From the IMG/VR virus record IMGVR_UViG_3300025876_001969, positions 1 through 64,000 of that record: a stretch of DNA of 64,000 nt. One strand, 5' to 3'. A model generated the notes under the pieces. It was not told where the DNA came from. It searched no databases and saw nothing but the letters and a program-made list of their open reading frames with translations. Below, piece after piece: positions 20,078 to 27,685 of this stretch. Source of the stretch: a virus. Position numbers and translations under genes: made by a program. Each line of letters starts with the position of its first letter. Position 1 is the stretch's first letter.

Positions 20078-20866
20078 GTCTTTTACTGATATATCGTCCC
20101 AGTCTTTCCATGATTCTATATTTTTGTTTTGATACACTCCTTCTTTTTTTGCTTGCCAGCATTTCTTAATAAAAGGTTTAAAGTCTTCAAATGAATCAGT
20201 AAATAAAACGCTTTTAGCTCTATTCCTTAAGGTCGTTACTGGGCTAAATGGGTCGCTTTTTTTAGACGAATCTTGATGCGCAGGTGCGTTTGGGTTTGAT
20301 TTATCAATCTCGTCATCTCCAACTATATGGACATTAAGGAAGTTCCTAACACATCTAACAAACGACCTATTGCAAGCTATGGTCTCTAGAAATTTGGTAG
20401 CAAAACTACTTGTGTTTCTTGTGCTTGCATTGGCCATATCTTGGAATGAAACTGGATTATTTCCTGTTTCATAATTAGGTATAAAGATCGTGCTACAGGT
20501 GACTGCAACGTGATCTTCTTCGCATTTATCGATAGAATAAGATATATTTGAAAAACCTCTTAGCCTGGCAAGCTCCTTGATTCCGCTAAGCTTAATTAAT
20601 AACTGATTATCTTTTAGCCCTTCTATGGATCTTGGCATGTCTTTATTTCGGGCCTGAAACCAAAGCTTATTTGGGAATAAATGTTCTTCTTTTATCATTG
20701 CCCTCCAGTTAACTGATCCGTCCTCATTGAAGACATATTGAATGTTTTTTAGTAAGCCGTTTTCGTCTCTGTTGAATAAAGATGGACCGATAGAGTTATC
20801 TATTTTAGAGTCTGAAATGGTTGAGGAGTTTTCGGTTGTTGTTTCACTTTTTTTTGATTTTGTCAT
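20048..20866 (-). CDS. Possible Rad52-like single-strand annealing protein
   Basis: 272 residues, last gene of the leftward operon. The centre (about residues 105-190) has a beta segment (VAVTCSTIFIPNYETG) followed by a helix pattern ETIACNRSFVRCVRNFLNV and IVGDDE, which recalls the helix AvtdAlkRALRnfG of Rad52-type annealing proteins. The N-terminus is Ser/Thr/Lys-rich and probably disordered; a second disordered linker lies around 195-215. SSB is encoded in the same operon, which fits a recombination role. The family assignment is only a resemblance. Its start overlaps the upstream gene by 23 bases. Confidence 0.4.
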   Translation of the reverse strand: MTKSKKSETTTENSSTISDSKIDNSIGPSLFNRDENGLLKNIQYVFNEDGSVNWRAMIKEEHLFPNKLWFQARNKDMPRSIEGLKDNQLLIKLSGIKELARLRGFSNISYSIDKCEEDHVAVTCSTIFIPNYETGNNPVSFQDMANASTRNTSSFATKFLETIACNRSFVRCVRNFLNVHIVGDDEIDKSNPNAPAHQDSSKKSDPFSPVTTLRNRAKSVLFTDSFEDFKPFIKKCWQAKKEGVYQNKNIESWKDWDDISVKDAKILISLIS

Positions 20867-22022
20867 GATTATAAATATTTAGGTGATTTATTTCTTCCCA
20901 GAAATCATCATTATCAATAATTTTTTGGTCTTCAATTCCTTTTTCGACTCCATCTTTCCATGAAGCTTTACTTGAGTATTCTTTACCATTCGATATTAAT
21001 AACTTGTTGCTGTGATAGAAAGTATTATCACACAATTCAGAACAAAAGTCAAGGTCTTTGTTTTTCTTTTTTATATATTCTTCTATGGTTCTATCAAAAA
21101 AATTAAATCTTAATTCAGATATATTCTCGCGCTCCCTGCAAACTAATGAGTATTTAATGTTCATGGAATCTAGACTACAAAGGTAATCTTCGTCGAAATT
21201 TAAATCTTCCATAAATAATGTAATTCCTGCAATATTAGATCTATTCCTGTAGATTAAATTTAAGTCAATCTTCCTGGAGGTCATTAGGTTAATCTTGAAA
21301 TTAAACCATTCGTGAATAAATGAGTCATCGTCAGTATAGTCGCACCGAAGATTAACTATAGATCTTGGCGAAAAACCTAATGGGCAATGATGGTCGGGCA
21401 CAACCTCTAGTATACTATTATTATAGTACTGACCTATATTTAAGGTTTTATAACCATCTAGGTTGTTGTTAGCATCTATAAAGTTTAAAGCTTTGAAGAA
21501 TATTTCCTCAGGATTTATTTTATCAATTGATTTATTTTTATCCGTATTTGAGTAGCTAGGTTTTGAACCTTCCAAATCAGGGGATAAGCAAAAGTGCTTA
21601 GACTCTCTATTCCATACTGGGCCAGACTGCTCTGGAAGCATATCTGAAAATATTGATATAGATGGAATATCTAAACATGAAGACAAGTGCAAGGAGAAGC
21701 TGTCAACACAAATATGCAGAGAAGAGCCTTTCAATATATAAACGATATTCTTAAAAGATGTAGACCCTCTAAGATCATGATCTACACCCTTACATTGGTA
21801 ATCTTCTTTTGAGCCAACTTGTATTACATCATAACCTTTGGCGTTTTTTTTAATCATGGAAACCACGGTTTCCCAGTGAGAATAATTTCTTGATTGTATG
21901 CCTTTGGACGTTTGTAGGGTTATGTATTTATCGGAAGTAATTGGATAAAAATGATCAGAAATTTGTGGGCGCCCTATTTTGACTCCTAGGCATTTTGCGT
22001 ACTCTTCAATTAAATGACTCAT
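20844..22022 (-). CDS. GT9-like glycosyltransferase C-terminal half plus extension
   Basis: 392 residues. Residues about 35-150 look like the C-terminal (donor-binding) Rossmann domain of GT9 heptosyltransferases: YDVIQVGSKED, then LKGSSLHICVDSFSLHLSS, then DIPSISIFSD. The matching N-terminal GT9 half is not in this gene but at the end of the preceding gene (22019-23932), and the two are joined by an ATGA overlap. The C-terminal 230 residues contain cysteines and the phrase DHHCPLGFSPRSIVNLRCDY but no family I know. It may act with the upstream protein as a two-chain enzyme. Confidence 0.55.
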   Translation of the reverse strand: MSHLIEEYAKCLGVKIGRPQISDHFYPITSDKYITLQTSKGIQSRNYSHWETVVSMIKKNAKGYDVIQVGSKEDYQCKGVDHDLRGSTSFKNIVYILKGSSLHICVDSFSLHLSSCLDIPSISIFSDMLPEQSGPVWNRESKHFCLSPDLEGSKPSYSNTDKNKSIDKINPEEIFFKALNFIDANNNLDGYKTLNIGQYYNNSILEVVPDHHCPLGFSPRSIVNLRCDYTDDDSFIHEWFNFKINLMTSRKIDLNLIYRNRSNIAGITLFMEDLNFDEDYLCSLDSMNIKYSLVCRERENISELRFNFFDRTIEEYIKKKNKDLDFCSELCDNTFYHSNKLLISNGKEYSSKASWKDGVEKGIEDQKIIDNDDFWEEINHLNIYNHDKIKKK

Positions 22023-23932
22023 AATTTGCTTTTTAATTCGAATTGGTTTTTATCTTTTCCGTTGTGCTGGAAGTTGAATATTTTCTGGGTGCCAATATGC
22101 GGGAGAAAGGCTAAATCAAAATACCCCTTATGGTCACCGCAGCCTTCTAGGAATAATAAATTATCAAGCTCCTCTTTGTACGCTATGACTTTATGTACGT
22201 TACTGTTGTCTTCGATACAATCGAAGAATTCAGGTTTAGTTATTATGTAAATATTATGGTCAGGATAAAGGTTTTTAACTTCGCCTAATAGTCCATTAAT
22301 CATTAGAACATCAGACTCATTTCTTGGGATAACAATGGCAAGTCTATTTTCAGGACCTTCGTCACCGAGTAAGTCCTTAAAATCTAAAGATTTACCGATG
22401 GTGGAGTTTTCTTTATTTGCGACATCTTTGAAATATTCAATTATCCCCTCCCTTCTTTTTCCTTTGGAAATTTCCTGCATCCAGTATTTATGGCCATCGT
22501 CAGTATTTGGATCAACATCTACGTTTAATATGTTTTTATATATATCAATTAACCATTCAGAGTCAGACTCAATTGCGGGAGGATTGTATTTTGAGTTCCT
22601 TAGTTTTTCTAAAAAATCAAAATCCCAATCATTGTCTGGCATCGAGTCTATTATTCCTTCTAGTTGGGATCCAATAACGCCGCACGAGAAATTATCTTCA
22701 ACAAACTTGCGACCAATCCTGCCCATTTTATCTCTCTTAACGCGCTTCATTTTGAAGACCTTAGTTAATTGTTTTGATATGCTTGACGGGTACGTGCTAG
22801 CTTTTATAAATTGAGTTCCAGGCTCTCTGTATTCAGCCCAATCCAATGGGAAAGATCCGCATTCCGTACTTGAGGTATCTTCTCCACAACTATAGTTTGT
22901 AACAAGTGTTACGAGCTCGGTAAGTTTGGCTTCTTGTATTGGTATTTCTTGGCCTCCAGAAGTAAACGGGTGGCAATATACATCCATGAGGTTATATATT
23001 TCATTAAGTTGTTTTTCTGAAACGCCTGATTGTACGTTTGTAGTGCTCTGGGTTTTTTTTGACCCGCAGAATTTGCAATCTAATTTTTGACCTTGAAATG
23101 GTTTTATTTCATACTGCTTACAGGATGGGCAGTAGTAGGTGGTGAGAATTCGGGAGTTTTGGATTCCTTTTTCTTTTATTAATCTTATGATATCCCATCC
23201 TTCGCCCCAGTGTGTGTGGAGTAGTAACTTAGCGTTAGATTCTGGGTTTTGTTTGATAAAATCAAAGAAGCCCTCTAGTAGGTTCGGTACGCTTTTCCTT
23301 AGTTGATTCCTGAAAACAAAGCCAATTAAGAAACAGTTTGTGTCAATTAAGAATTTCTTCCTTAATGCTGACCTGCTTTCTTCTGGAATCTTGAAGAAGC
23401 TCTTTGTTTCAACAGCTCCTCTTAGTGTCTTCACTTGCTCGTGCCCTAGTTTCTTAAGCTCCCTCTCCGCAAAGCTTGCCCATACATAAAAATTTTTAAC
23501 GAATGGGGCGGCCTCTATGGCTAGTGGTAAAATTGGCTCCGAATCTAATGTTGTCCAGATCATGCAGTTGGTCTTATTCCACCAATTTCTTTTCCAATAT
23601 CCATTAAAGCCCCATATGTCCTCTGCCCCTATATATACATCAGGCTTAAATTCCTTGATTAAGTCGTCTATAGTTTCAGCGCCGTAACCAGCAGCTCTAG
23701 CCATATTAGGATCTTTATTTAATTGTTTGAGTCTCTCTTGGTCGTCAGGCAGAGTTCCTACGCATTTCCATGGCAGCTTTGATAAAGCTGGGTGGAGTTT
23801 AGTCATCCCGTTGCACGCTTCTATTATTTCGTATTTGCCTGTAGAGTGTAGGTGGCGTAATACGTTTTTACAATTCTTACCGAAGCCAGTAAAAGCCTTA
23901 CTGTGATTACTATGAAATAATATCTTCTTCAT
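22019..23932 (-). CDS. Multidomain glycosyltransferase: GT4-like with zinc ribbon, DUF4214-like segment and GT9 N-half
   Basis: 637 residues. Residues 1-420 form a GT-B enzyme of GT4 type, with FGKNCKNVLRHL near the start, RNQLRKSVPNLLEGF near 210, and the donor-site helix EIPIQEAKLTE near 325. A zinc ribbon (two CxxC-type pairs, CPSC and CKFC) is inserted near residues 265-290. A segment near 465-515 (YKNILNVDVDPNTDDGHKYW) matches the DUF4214 pattern. The last 110 residues (LAIVIPRNESDVLMINGLLG, then IYIITKPEFFD) look like the N-terminal half of a GT9 heptosyltransferase whose other half is the next gene. Substrate is unknown. Confidence 0.6.
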   Translation of the reverse strand: MKKILFHSNHSKAFTGFGKNCKNVLRHLHSTGKYEIIEACNGMTKLHPALSKLPWKCVGTLPDDQERLKQLNKDPNMARAAGYGAETIDDLIKEFKPDVYIGAEDIWGFNGYWKRNWWNKTNCMIWTTLDSEPILPLAIEAAPFVKNFYVWASFAERELKKLGHEQVKTLRGAVETKSFFKIPEESRSALRKKFLIDTNCFLIGFVFRNQLRKSVPNLLEGFFDFIKQNPESNAKLLLHTHWGEGWDIIRLIKEKGIQNSRILTTYYCPSCKQYEIKPFQGQKLDCKFCGSKKTQSTTNVQSGVSEKQLNEIYNLMDVYCHPFTSGGQEIPIQEAKLTELVTLVTNYSCGEDTSSTECGSFPLDWAEYREPGTQFIKASTYPSSISKQLTKVFKMKRVKRDKMGRIGRKFVEDNFSCGVIGSQLEGIIDSMPDNDWDFDFLEKLRNSKYNPPAIESDSEWLIDIYKNILNVDVDPNTDDGHKYWMQEISKGKRREGIIEYFKDVANKENSTIGKSLDFKDLLGDEGPENRLAIVIPRNESDVLMINGLLGEVKNLYPDHNIYIITKPEFFDCIEDNSNVHKVIAYKEELDNLLFLEGCGDHKGYFDLAFLPHIGTQKIFNFQHNGKDKNQFELKSKL

Positions 23933-24501
23933 TAAATCGGGCAGTCTTCTTCAGTTTTAGAGTATTTAGGTTTAGAAAATGACTCAATATTTTTCTCTAT
24001 GCGAAAGTTGTATATTCTAGTTAAAATAGTTTCTAGGAATCTAGATAAACATTCTGCCTCCCCAGCTTCTAGTGAGCATTTAAATGTATTGCTTCCGTTT
24101 TTTATAATTGTTAATCCGAAGTTTGGTAATATTTGAATTTCTTCTTTGTAGCTTTTTGTTTTTGCGTCAAACTTAGAAACTTTAGATTCTTTATCCCATG
24201 GAGTAAATTTTATAGTAGTTTTTTTGCCTTCGAATTGATGGAAGGTATCGTATGCAAATCTATTCTTTACTGCGTTGATTATTGAGCCGCACTCAAACTC
24301 ATTGAATTTCAGGGTAATGTTTTTCTCTGGGTCTTCTTTGTTCTTGATGAAGGTTCCTCTCCTAGCTTTCTCATCCCAGCTGTGTTGCATTATGGCCGAC
24401 ACGAACAAGATGGGTTCGCCGCTGTTCTTGTCGTGACCCATTGAAAAACTGAAACCGAATCCAGAGTTGTATTTATTTGGTTTGTATAATTGTAAGCTCA
24501 T
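23932..24501 (-). CDS. Phage protein of unknown function (possibly ssDNA-binding, Whirly/PC4-like)
   Basis: 189 residues. The arrangement of strands SGFGFSFSMGHD, ILFVSAIMQHSW, ITLKFNEFECGSII, GKKTTIKFTPWD, FGLTIIKNGSNTFKCSLEAGE and a C-terminal helix ECLSRFLETILTRIY resembles the beta-sheet plus helix layout of PC4/Whirly-type single-strand DNA binders. This is a visual resemblance only. It overlaps the downstream glycosyltransferase by one base and lies in an operon with SSB and a sigma factor, consistent with a nucleic-acid role. Confidence 0.4.
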   Translation of the reverse strand: MSLQLYKPNKYNSGFGFSFSMGHDKNSGEPILFVSAIMQHSWDEKARRGTFIKNKEDPEKNITLKFNEFECGSIINAVKNRFAYDTFHQFEGKKTTIKFTPWDKESKVSKFDAKTKSYKEEIQILPNFGLTIIKNGSNTFKCSLEAGEAECLSRFLETILTRIYNFRIEKNIESFSKPKYSKTEEDCPI

Positions 24502-24503
24502 AA

Positions 24504-24890
24504 TTAATCGAAGTCTATTTTAACGTTTTTACTTTCATATGTGTTACCTTTGTCCATATGATGTTTTGTTCCATTTCTCTCTTTAGAGTAATTTTCAAAG
24601 TATTTTTTCTTTAGTGGGTCTACGCCGTCATTCTTTTCGGCGCGCATAGATGAAAGTTCGGCGCTCTTATCTAACATATCACCAACACTACCCTTCATGT
24701 TTGCAGTAGAGTTTACAAAACTTGCATTGTCCCATGGGTCAATCGACCCCTCTGTATTCAATTGGGAAGACGTGAAGATTCTCCTCCACTCTAATCCTTT
24801 TTCGTCTACATATTTCTTCTCATCATTCATGTGGAAGAACACCTCTGTTTCCTCTTGGGTCTCAGGGTTTTGAAAGATATACATTGGCAT
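24504..24890 (-). CDS. FmdB-like small protein lacking zinc cysteines
   Basis: 128 residues. The start MPMYIFQNPETQEETEV and the following EWRRIFTS match the phage FmdB-like (putative regulatory zinc-ribbon) proteins, but the usual CxxC pairs are absent, so it probably does not bind zinc. The remainder is charged and probably disordered, with a Lys/Asn-rich C-terminus. A second ATG at codon 3 is an alternative start. It is the first gene after a consensus promoter whose predicted transcription start is only a few bases upstream of the ATG. Confidence 0.55.
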   Translation of the reverse strand: MPMYIFQNPETQEETEVFFHMNDEKKYVDEKGLEWRRIFTSSQLNTEGSIDPWDNASFVNSTANMKGSVGDMLDKSAELSSMRAEKNDGVDPLKKKYFENYSKERNGTKHHMDKGNTYESKNVKIDFD

Positions 24891-24898
24891 AGTGTTAG

Positions 24899-24927
24899 AT
24901 TATACCAAATATTTATTACATTGTCAA
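24899..24927 (-). promoter_or_regulatory. Consensus sigma70 promoter TTGACA-N17-TATAAT
   Basis: On the - strand TTGACA (24927-24922), a 17-base spacer and TATAAT (24904-24899) match the bacterial housekeeping consensus exactly. The downstream ATG is at 24890, only 8 bases after the -10 box, so the transcript would start within a few bases of the start codon. It probably re-initiates transcription of the last five leftward genes by host RNA polymerase. Confidence 0.8.
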
Positions 24928-25224
24928 CTATTTTTTATCTAATTTATTACAGCTTAATTGTATTAAATCCAATAGAGAATCAAATAACCAACAACAAGCA
25001 CTAGAGCATAAAGGAAATAACAAATATAAAATATTACTTTCTTTAAAATTATACATTAATAAACCAATAAAGAAACCACACCAAAAGCCTAAACATAAAC
25101 TACAATTAAATAATTCTTTTAATAAATTAGAATGTTTAAAAATAAAACTTCTCAGACGGCCTAATATGGACCCATACCTAAGGATCCACATTAAGCCGAC
25201 ACAGGAGATCAATTCAATTACCAT
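24928..25224 (-). CDS. Small membrane protein, DUF1360-like
   Basis: 98 residues with hydrophobic segments at about 2-16, 43-60 and 64-85. The motif NCSLCLGFWCGFF matches the CxxCxGFW signature of the DUF1360 family found in bacteria and phages. The reading frame overlaps the upstream 62-residue gene by 11 bases and ends one base before the promoter at 24899-24927. Function of the family is unknown; it should lie in the host inner membrane. Confidence 0.6.
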   Translation of the reverse strand: MVIELISCVGLMWILRYGSILGRLRSFIFKHSNLLKELFNCSLCLGFWCGFFIGLLMYNFKESNILYLLFPLCSSACCWLFDSLLDLIQLSCNKLDKK

Positions 25225-25402
25225 TGAGGGACTCTAGCGCTTCCTTGATAACTAGAAGCTGCTCTTGAGTCAAAGATACTTCCCCACCAAAATCATCAGT
25301 GAGCGTGTAATGGTCTGTTTTTTCTTTAGATTTTTTTAATACCGGACATCTTCCTTTGCCGCAGCAGAGGAGAATACCTTCGCCTTGTTTCTTAATGTTC
25401 AT
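25214..25402 (-). CDS. Small phage protein with CCGKGRCP motif
   Basis: 62 residues. It has three cysteines clustered near the N-terminus (CCGKGRCPVL) and a C-terminal helix SLTQEQLLVIKEALESL. I do not recognise a characterised family. It overlaps both neighbours (4 bases with the upstream glycosyltransferase, 11 with the downstream membrane protein), which supports it being a real translated gene. Confidence 0.55.
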   Translation of the reverse strand: MNIKKQGEGILLCCGKGRCPVLKKSKEKTDHYTLTDDFGGEVSLTQEQLLVIKEALESLNGN

Positions 25403-26484
25403 TTGTTTATTAGGTTTAAGATTTTTTCAACTGTATTATCGTAAGTAAATACTTCTTTTATTTCAACACCTTTTTCGTTTCTTTTGTCGTATTTATCTAT
25501 AGCTTTGTCTAGTGCCTTATAGAATGATTGATCGGAGAATGTATTTAAGTTTCCTTGATTAAACGGTTGGCCTTTTTGGAAGAATGCTCCGTCATAAATT
25601 TCTTCCTGACCTTCTGGCTCGACCAATATAGAGTTATCTTTAGTAGCCCAATCCTTATGGGAGGTGGCATTCAAGACAACACTCCATTTGCCCAAACAAG
25701 TAGAATTAAATGCGGGCAAATTCCAACCTTCTGCCCCACTTAGGCCGCTCAGGTTGATGTCGATGGAATTGTAAAGCTCGTTCATTTCTGAATTAGTTTT
25801 AAGGTATGGCAGGAAGTTTATGTTTGTGTGGCGCTTGCCGCCAAGGGCTTGACTTATCGCAATATTCATTTGCTCTGGCTTGAAGAATGGATTAGTTATG
25901 CAGCATGTTAATTGGTAGTCATTATTGTTGCCGTATCTATCGGCCCAGAGTTTGATGATTTTTGCTGTATGTTTTCTTTTTTCAAACTTGCCAACTAGCC
26001 CAAAATTAACTCTACCTTTTAGGTAAACTTTGTTAGTTTCAAAAAAATCAGTATCAAAACCTATTGGTATGTATTCTGTATTCTTTAATCCCGAATTCTT
26101 GAAAATATTCATGGCGCTAGAACTACTGAAGATGCATTTCCTCTGGACCCCGCAAATACTTTTCTCTACAATAGTGGGGGAGTCGCACTCGTAGAAAGTA
26201 TAAAGGAACTGATTGTTGCCTATGCCTGACTCAGATCCATTGATGTGCCACATCTTTAAGGATGGAGAATCTGGGGATAGTGTTGAGAATCTTTCATTTG
26301 AAGACTTTTCTATCCAGGACTTTAATTTAGTGTCAATTTTATCGTAAGCTGTGAAGTCCAAAGACTTACCCATTGGGAAGAAAGAGACTTCTACCTCTTT
26401 TTTATGGAGGGATCTTAGCATGTTTACCGAAACATTGCCAAAACTTAATGAGTTTATTGGTGCGCTGAAATTTATCTTATTCAT
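25399..26484 (-). CDS. Glycosyltransferase, GT4-like (GT-B fold)
   Basis: 361 residues. The first half has the acceptor-side Rossmann pattern (FGNVSVNMLRSL, YIPIGFDTDFF), and the second half starts with FGLVGKFEKRKHTAKIIKLW and has the donor-site region INLSGLSGAEGWNLPAFNST, where the acidic residue and small residues normally contact the sugar nucleotide. Length fits GT4 enzymes. It follows SSB by 2 bases, an unusual place for a glycosyltransferase, and would be expressed with the presumed early genes. Substrate cannot be predicted. Confidence 0.7.
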   Translation of the reverse strand: MNKINFSAPINSLSFGNVSVNMLRSLHKKEVEVSFFPMGKSLDFTAYDKIDTKLKSWIEKSSNERFSTLSPDSPSLKMWHINGSESGIGNNQFLYTFYECDSPTIVEKSICGVQRKCIFSSSSAMNIFKNSGLKNTEYIPIGFDTDFFETNKVYLKGRVNFGLVGKFEKRKHTAKIIKLWADRYGNNNDYQLTCCITNPFFKPEQMNIAISQALGGKRHTNINFLPYLKTNSEMNELYNSIDINLSGLSGAEGWNLPAFNSTCLGKWSVVLNATSHKDWATKDNSILVEPEGQEEIYDGAFFQKGQPFNQGNLNTFSDQSFYKALDKAIDKYDKRNEKGVEIKEVFTYDNTVEKILNLINK

Positions 26485-26486
26485 AT

Positions 26487-26876
26487 TTAAAATGGCATTT
26501 CTTCTTCTTCTACTATTGATTGTATAGTAGGGCTTGGTTGTGGATTTTCAATAACAACATTGGTTGATTCTTTTTTTCCGCTTGGTAGAAACCTGACTAA
26601 GTCTGCGCCAAGGTAGAACTTCTGCCTTGGGTTTCCATTTTTGTCCTCCCATTTGCTGACTTTTATTTTACCCTCAACATAAACACAAGATCCCTTTGAT
26701 AAAAACTTCTTGCAGTTGTCTGCGGTTTTGTTCCAGCATTCCGTATCCATAAAAAGAACTTCGTCCTTGGAGTTGTTTATTGCTAATGAAAATGAACATT
26801 TAGTGTTGCTGCTTTCGAATGATTTAGTCTCTGGGTCTTTTGTTAGGTGACCTATTCCTATAAATTTATTTATCAT
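26487..26876 (-). CDS. ssb: Single-stranded DNA-binding protein
   Basis: 129 residues with a bacterial-type OB fold: IGIGHLTKDPETK at the N-terminus, FSLAINNSKDEVLFMDTECW, and VYVEGKIKVSKWEDKNG. It ends in the acidic tip EEEEMPF, like the DDDIPF tail that recruits replication and repair partners in bacterial SSB. Length is on the short side but complete. Its ATG overlaps the sigma-factor stop (ATGA). It should coat ssDNA during phage replication and recombination. Confidence 0.9.
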   Translation of the reverse strand: MINKFIGIGHLTKDPETKSFESSNTKCSFSLAINNSKDEVLFMDTECWNKTADNCKKFLSKGSCVYVEGKIKVSKWEDKNGNPRQKFYLGADLVRFLPSGKKESTNVVIENPQPSPTIQSIVEEEEMPF

Positions 26877-27469
26877 AATTCGTTTTTTAGTTCTCTTTTT
26901 ATTTTAGTGATTGCTTTGTCGTGGATGTTTATGCACCCCTGTATGCTAAGCTTTAGTGGCTTGCATATTTTATTCCATGGCATTACGTTGTTTCTCTGCC
27001 CTTCTATGTATCTCATTTTGAATATCTTTGAAACCCTGGTGTCAGGATCTTTATTTATTAGGTTCATTATCTTGCTTAAAACTTCTAGGTCTACTTTTTT
27101 ATCTTCAGGCTTATCCTCTGACCTCTTTCCGATATCAGCATAATCCATGTGAACTTCTTTTGAGTTCTTATTTTTATTATATAAGTTCAAGCACAACCAT
27201 CTAGTCTCGTTACCAAGATGGGTTGAGAATTTAGTATTTCTAGAGTCATCGTATTTTAGCGCCGCTTTATAAATATAGTAATTTCTATCCTTCAGTAGAT
27301 CTACCCTGTCTGAGACTATCCCGGACGTGCTAGTAGGAGAGTAATTATTCACCATCGTTATGAATATACCACTATGACGTTGAACCAATTCGCCCAAGCT
27401 TTGCTCGGGTTCTACGCCAACCTGCAAATTGCAGACTAGCTCATTATCGGATAAGGAGTTTATTTCCAT
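26873..27469 (-). CDS. Phage RNA polymerase sigma factor (sigma70-like)
   Basis: 198 residues. Residues about 60-105 resemble sigma region 2 (YYIYKAALKYDDSRNTKFST, then ETRWLCLNLYNKN), and about 145-195 resemble a region 4 helix-turn-helix (IFKMRYIEGQ, MPWNKICKPLKLSIQGC, IHDKAITKIKREL). The small size and lack of regions 1 and 3 fit phage late or ECF-like sigma factors such as T4 gp55. It is the first gene of the leftward operon, downstream of two candidate promoters. It probably directs host polymerase to middle or late phage promoters; the recurrent TATAAT boxes before + strand genes are candidate targets. Confidence 0.7.
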   Translation of the reverse strand: MEINSLSDNELVCNLQVGVEPEQSLGELVQRHSGIFITMVNNYSPTSTSGIVSDRVDLLKDRNYYIYKAALKYDDSRNTKFSTHLGNETRWLCLNLYNKNKNSKEVHMDYADIGKRSEDKPEDKKVDLEVLSKIMNLINKDPDTRVSKIFKMRYIEGQRNNVMPWNKICKPLKLSIQGCINIHDKAITKIKRELKNEL

Positions 27470-27490
27470 TTTTTATTTAGAATAAATAAG

Positions 27491-27519
27491 AGACTAACAT
27501 ATAATCATAGTAATGTCAA
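27491..27519 (-). promoter_or_regulatory. Proximal leftward promoter candidate TTGACA-N17-TAGTCT
   Basis: On the - strand a perfect -35 TTGACA (27519-27514) is followed after 17 bases by TAGTCT (27496-27491), with TATGT immediately before it. The arrangement resembles the nrdA promoter (TATGT then TAGTAT). It lies 21 bases upstream of the sigma-factor ATG. The -10 is weak, so it may need an activator or be less active than the distal promoter. Confidence 0.5.
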
Positions 27520-27551
27520 GTAAAAAGAAAGAAAAAAATCTCGCGCGCTTG

Positions 27552-27628
27552 GTCTTCGTAAGATATGAGGTCTCCGTAAGATTACTAATTGATTAGACTA
27601 ACGTGAGACAAATAAGATTAACATGAGA
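27552..27628. repeat. Two pairs of short direct repeats in the divergent control region
   Basis: GTCTTCGTAAGAT (27552-27564) recurs with one mismatch at 27570-27582, 18 bases apart. AGACTAACGTGAGA (27595-27608) recurs with two mismatches at 27615-27628, 20 bases apart, and its first ten bases recur almost exactly at 27491-27500. Spacing near two helical turns suits protein-binding sites. A hairpin (GCTTCAA/TTGAAGC, 27632-27657) follows. Confidence 0.5.
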
Positions 27629-27657
27629 ATAGCTTCAATAGCTAAAGCTTTTGAAGC

Positions 27658-27685
27658 ATTATAACATAAATTTAAGTAATGTCAA
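27658..27685 (-). promoter_or_regulatory. Distal leftward promoter TTGACA-N16-TATAAT
   Basis: On the - strand TTGACA (27685-27680), 16 bases, TATAAT (27663-27658). It shares the 12-base start CTTGACATTACT with the proximal promoter. The -35 overlaps the start codon of the rightward gene at 27679. Transcripts would have a leader of about 180 bases before the sigma gene, containing short direct repeats. Confidence 0.7.

Noticed and set aside
22011-22040. Programmed -1 frameshift joining the two GT9 halves
   Set aside because: No canonical slippery heptamer precedes the ATGA overlap and no clear downstream structure was seen; re-initiation is simpler.
22335-22814. 159-codon + strand frame opposite the glycosyltransferase at 22019-23932
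   Set aside because: The - strand frame has clear glycosyltransferase motifs; the + frame is Ser/Leu-rich antisense sequence without similarity to anything known.
27513-27596. 27-codon frame with a start like that of the gene at 27679 (MSSK)
   Set aside because: The shared start is better explained by duplication of the leftward promoter box (AGTAATGTCAAG in + orientation); no ribosome-binding site and no protein-like content.
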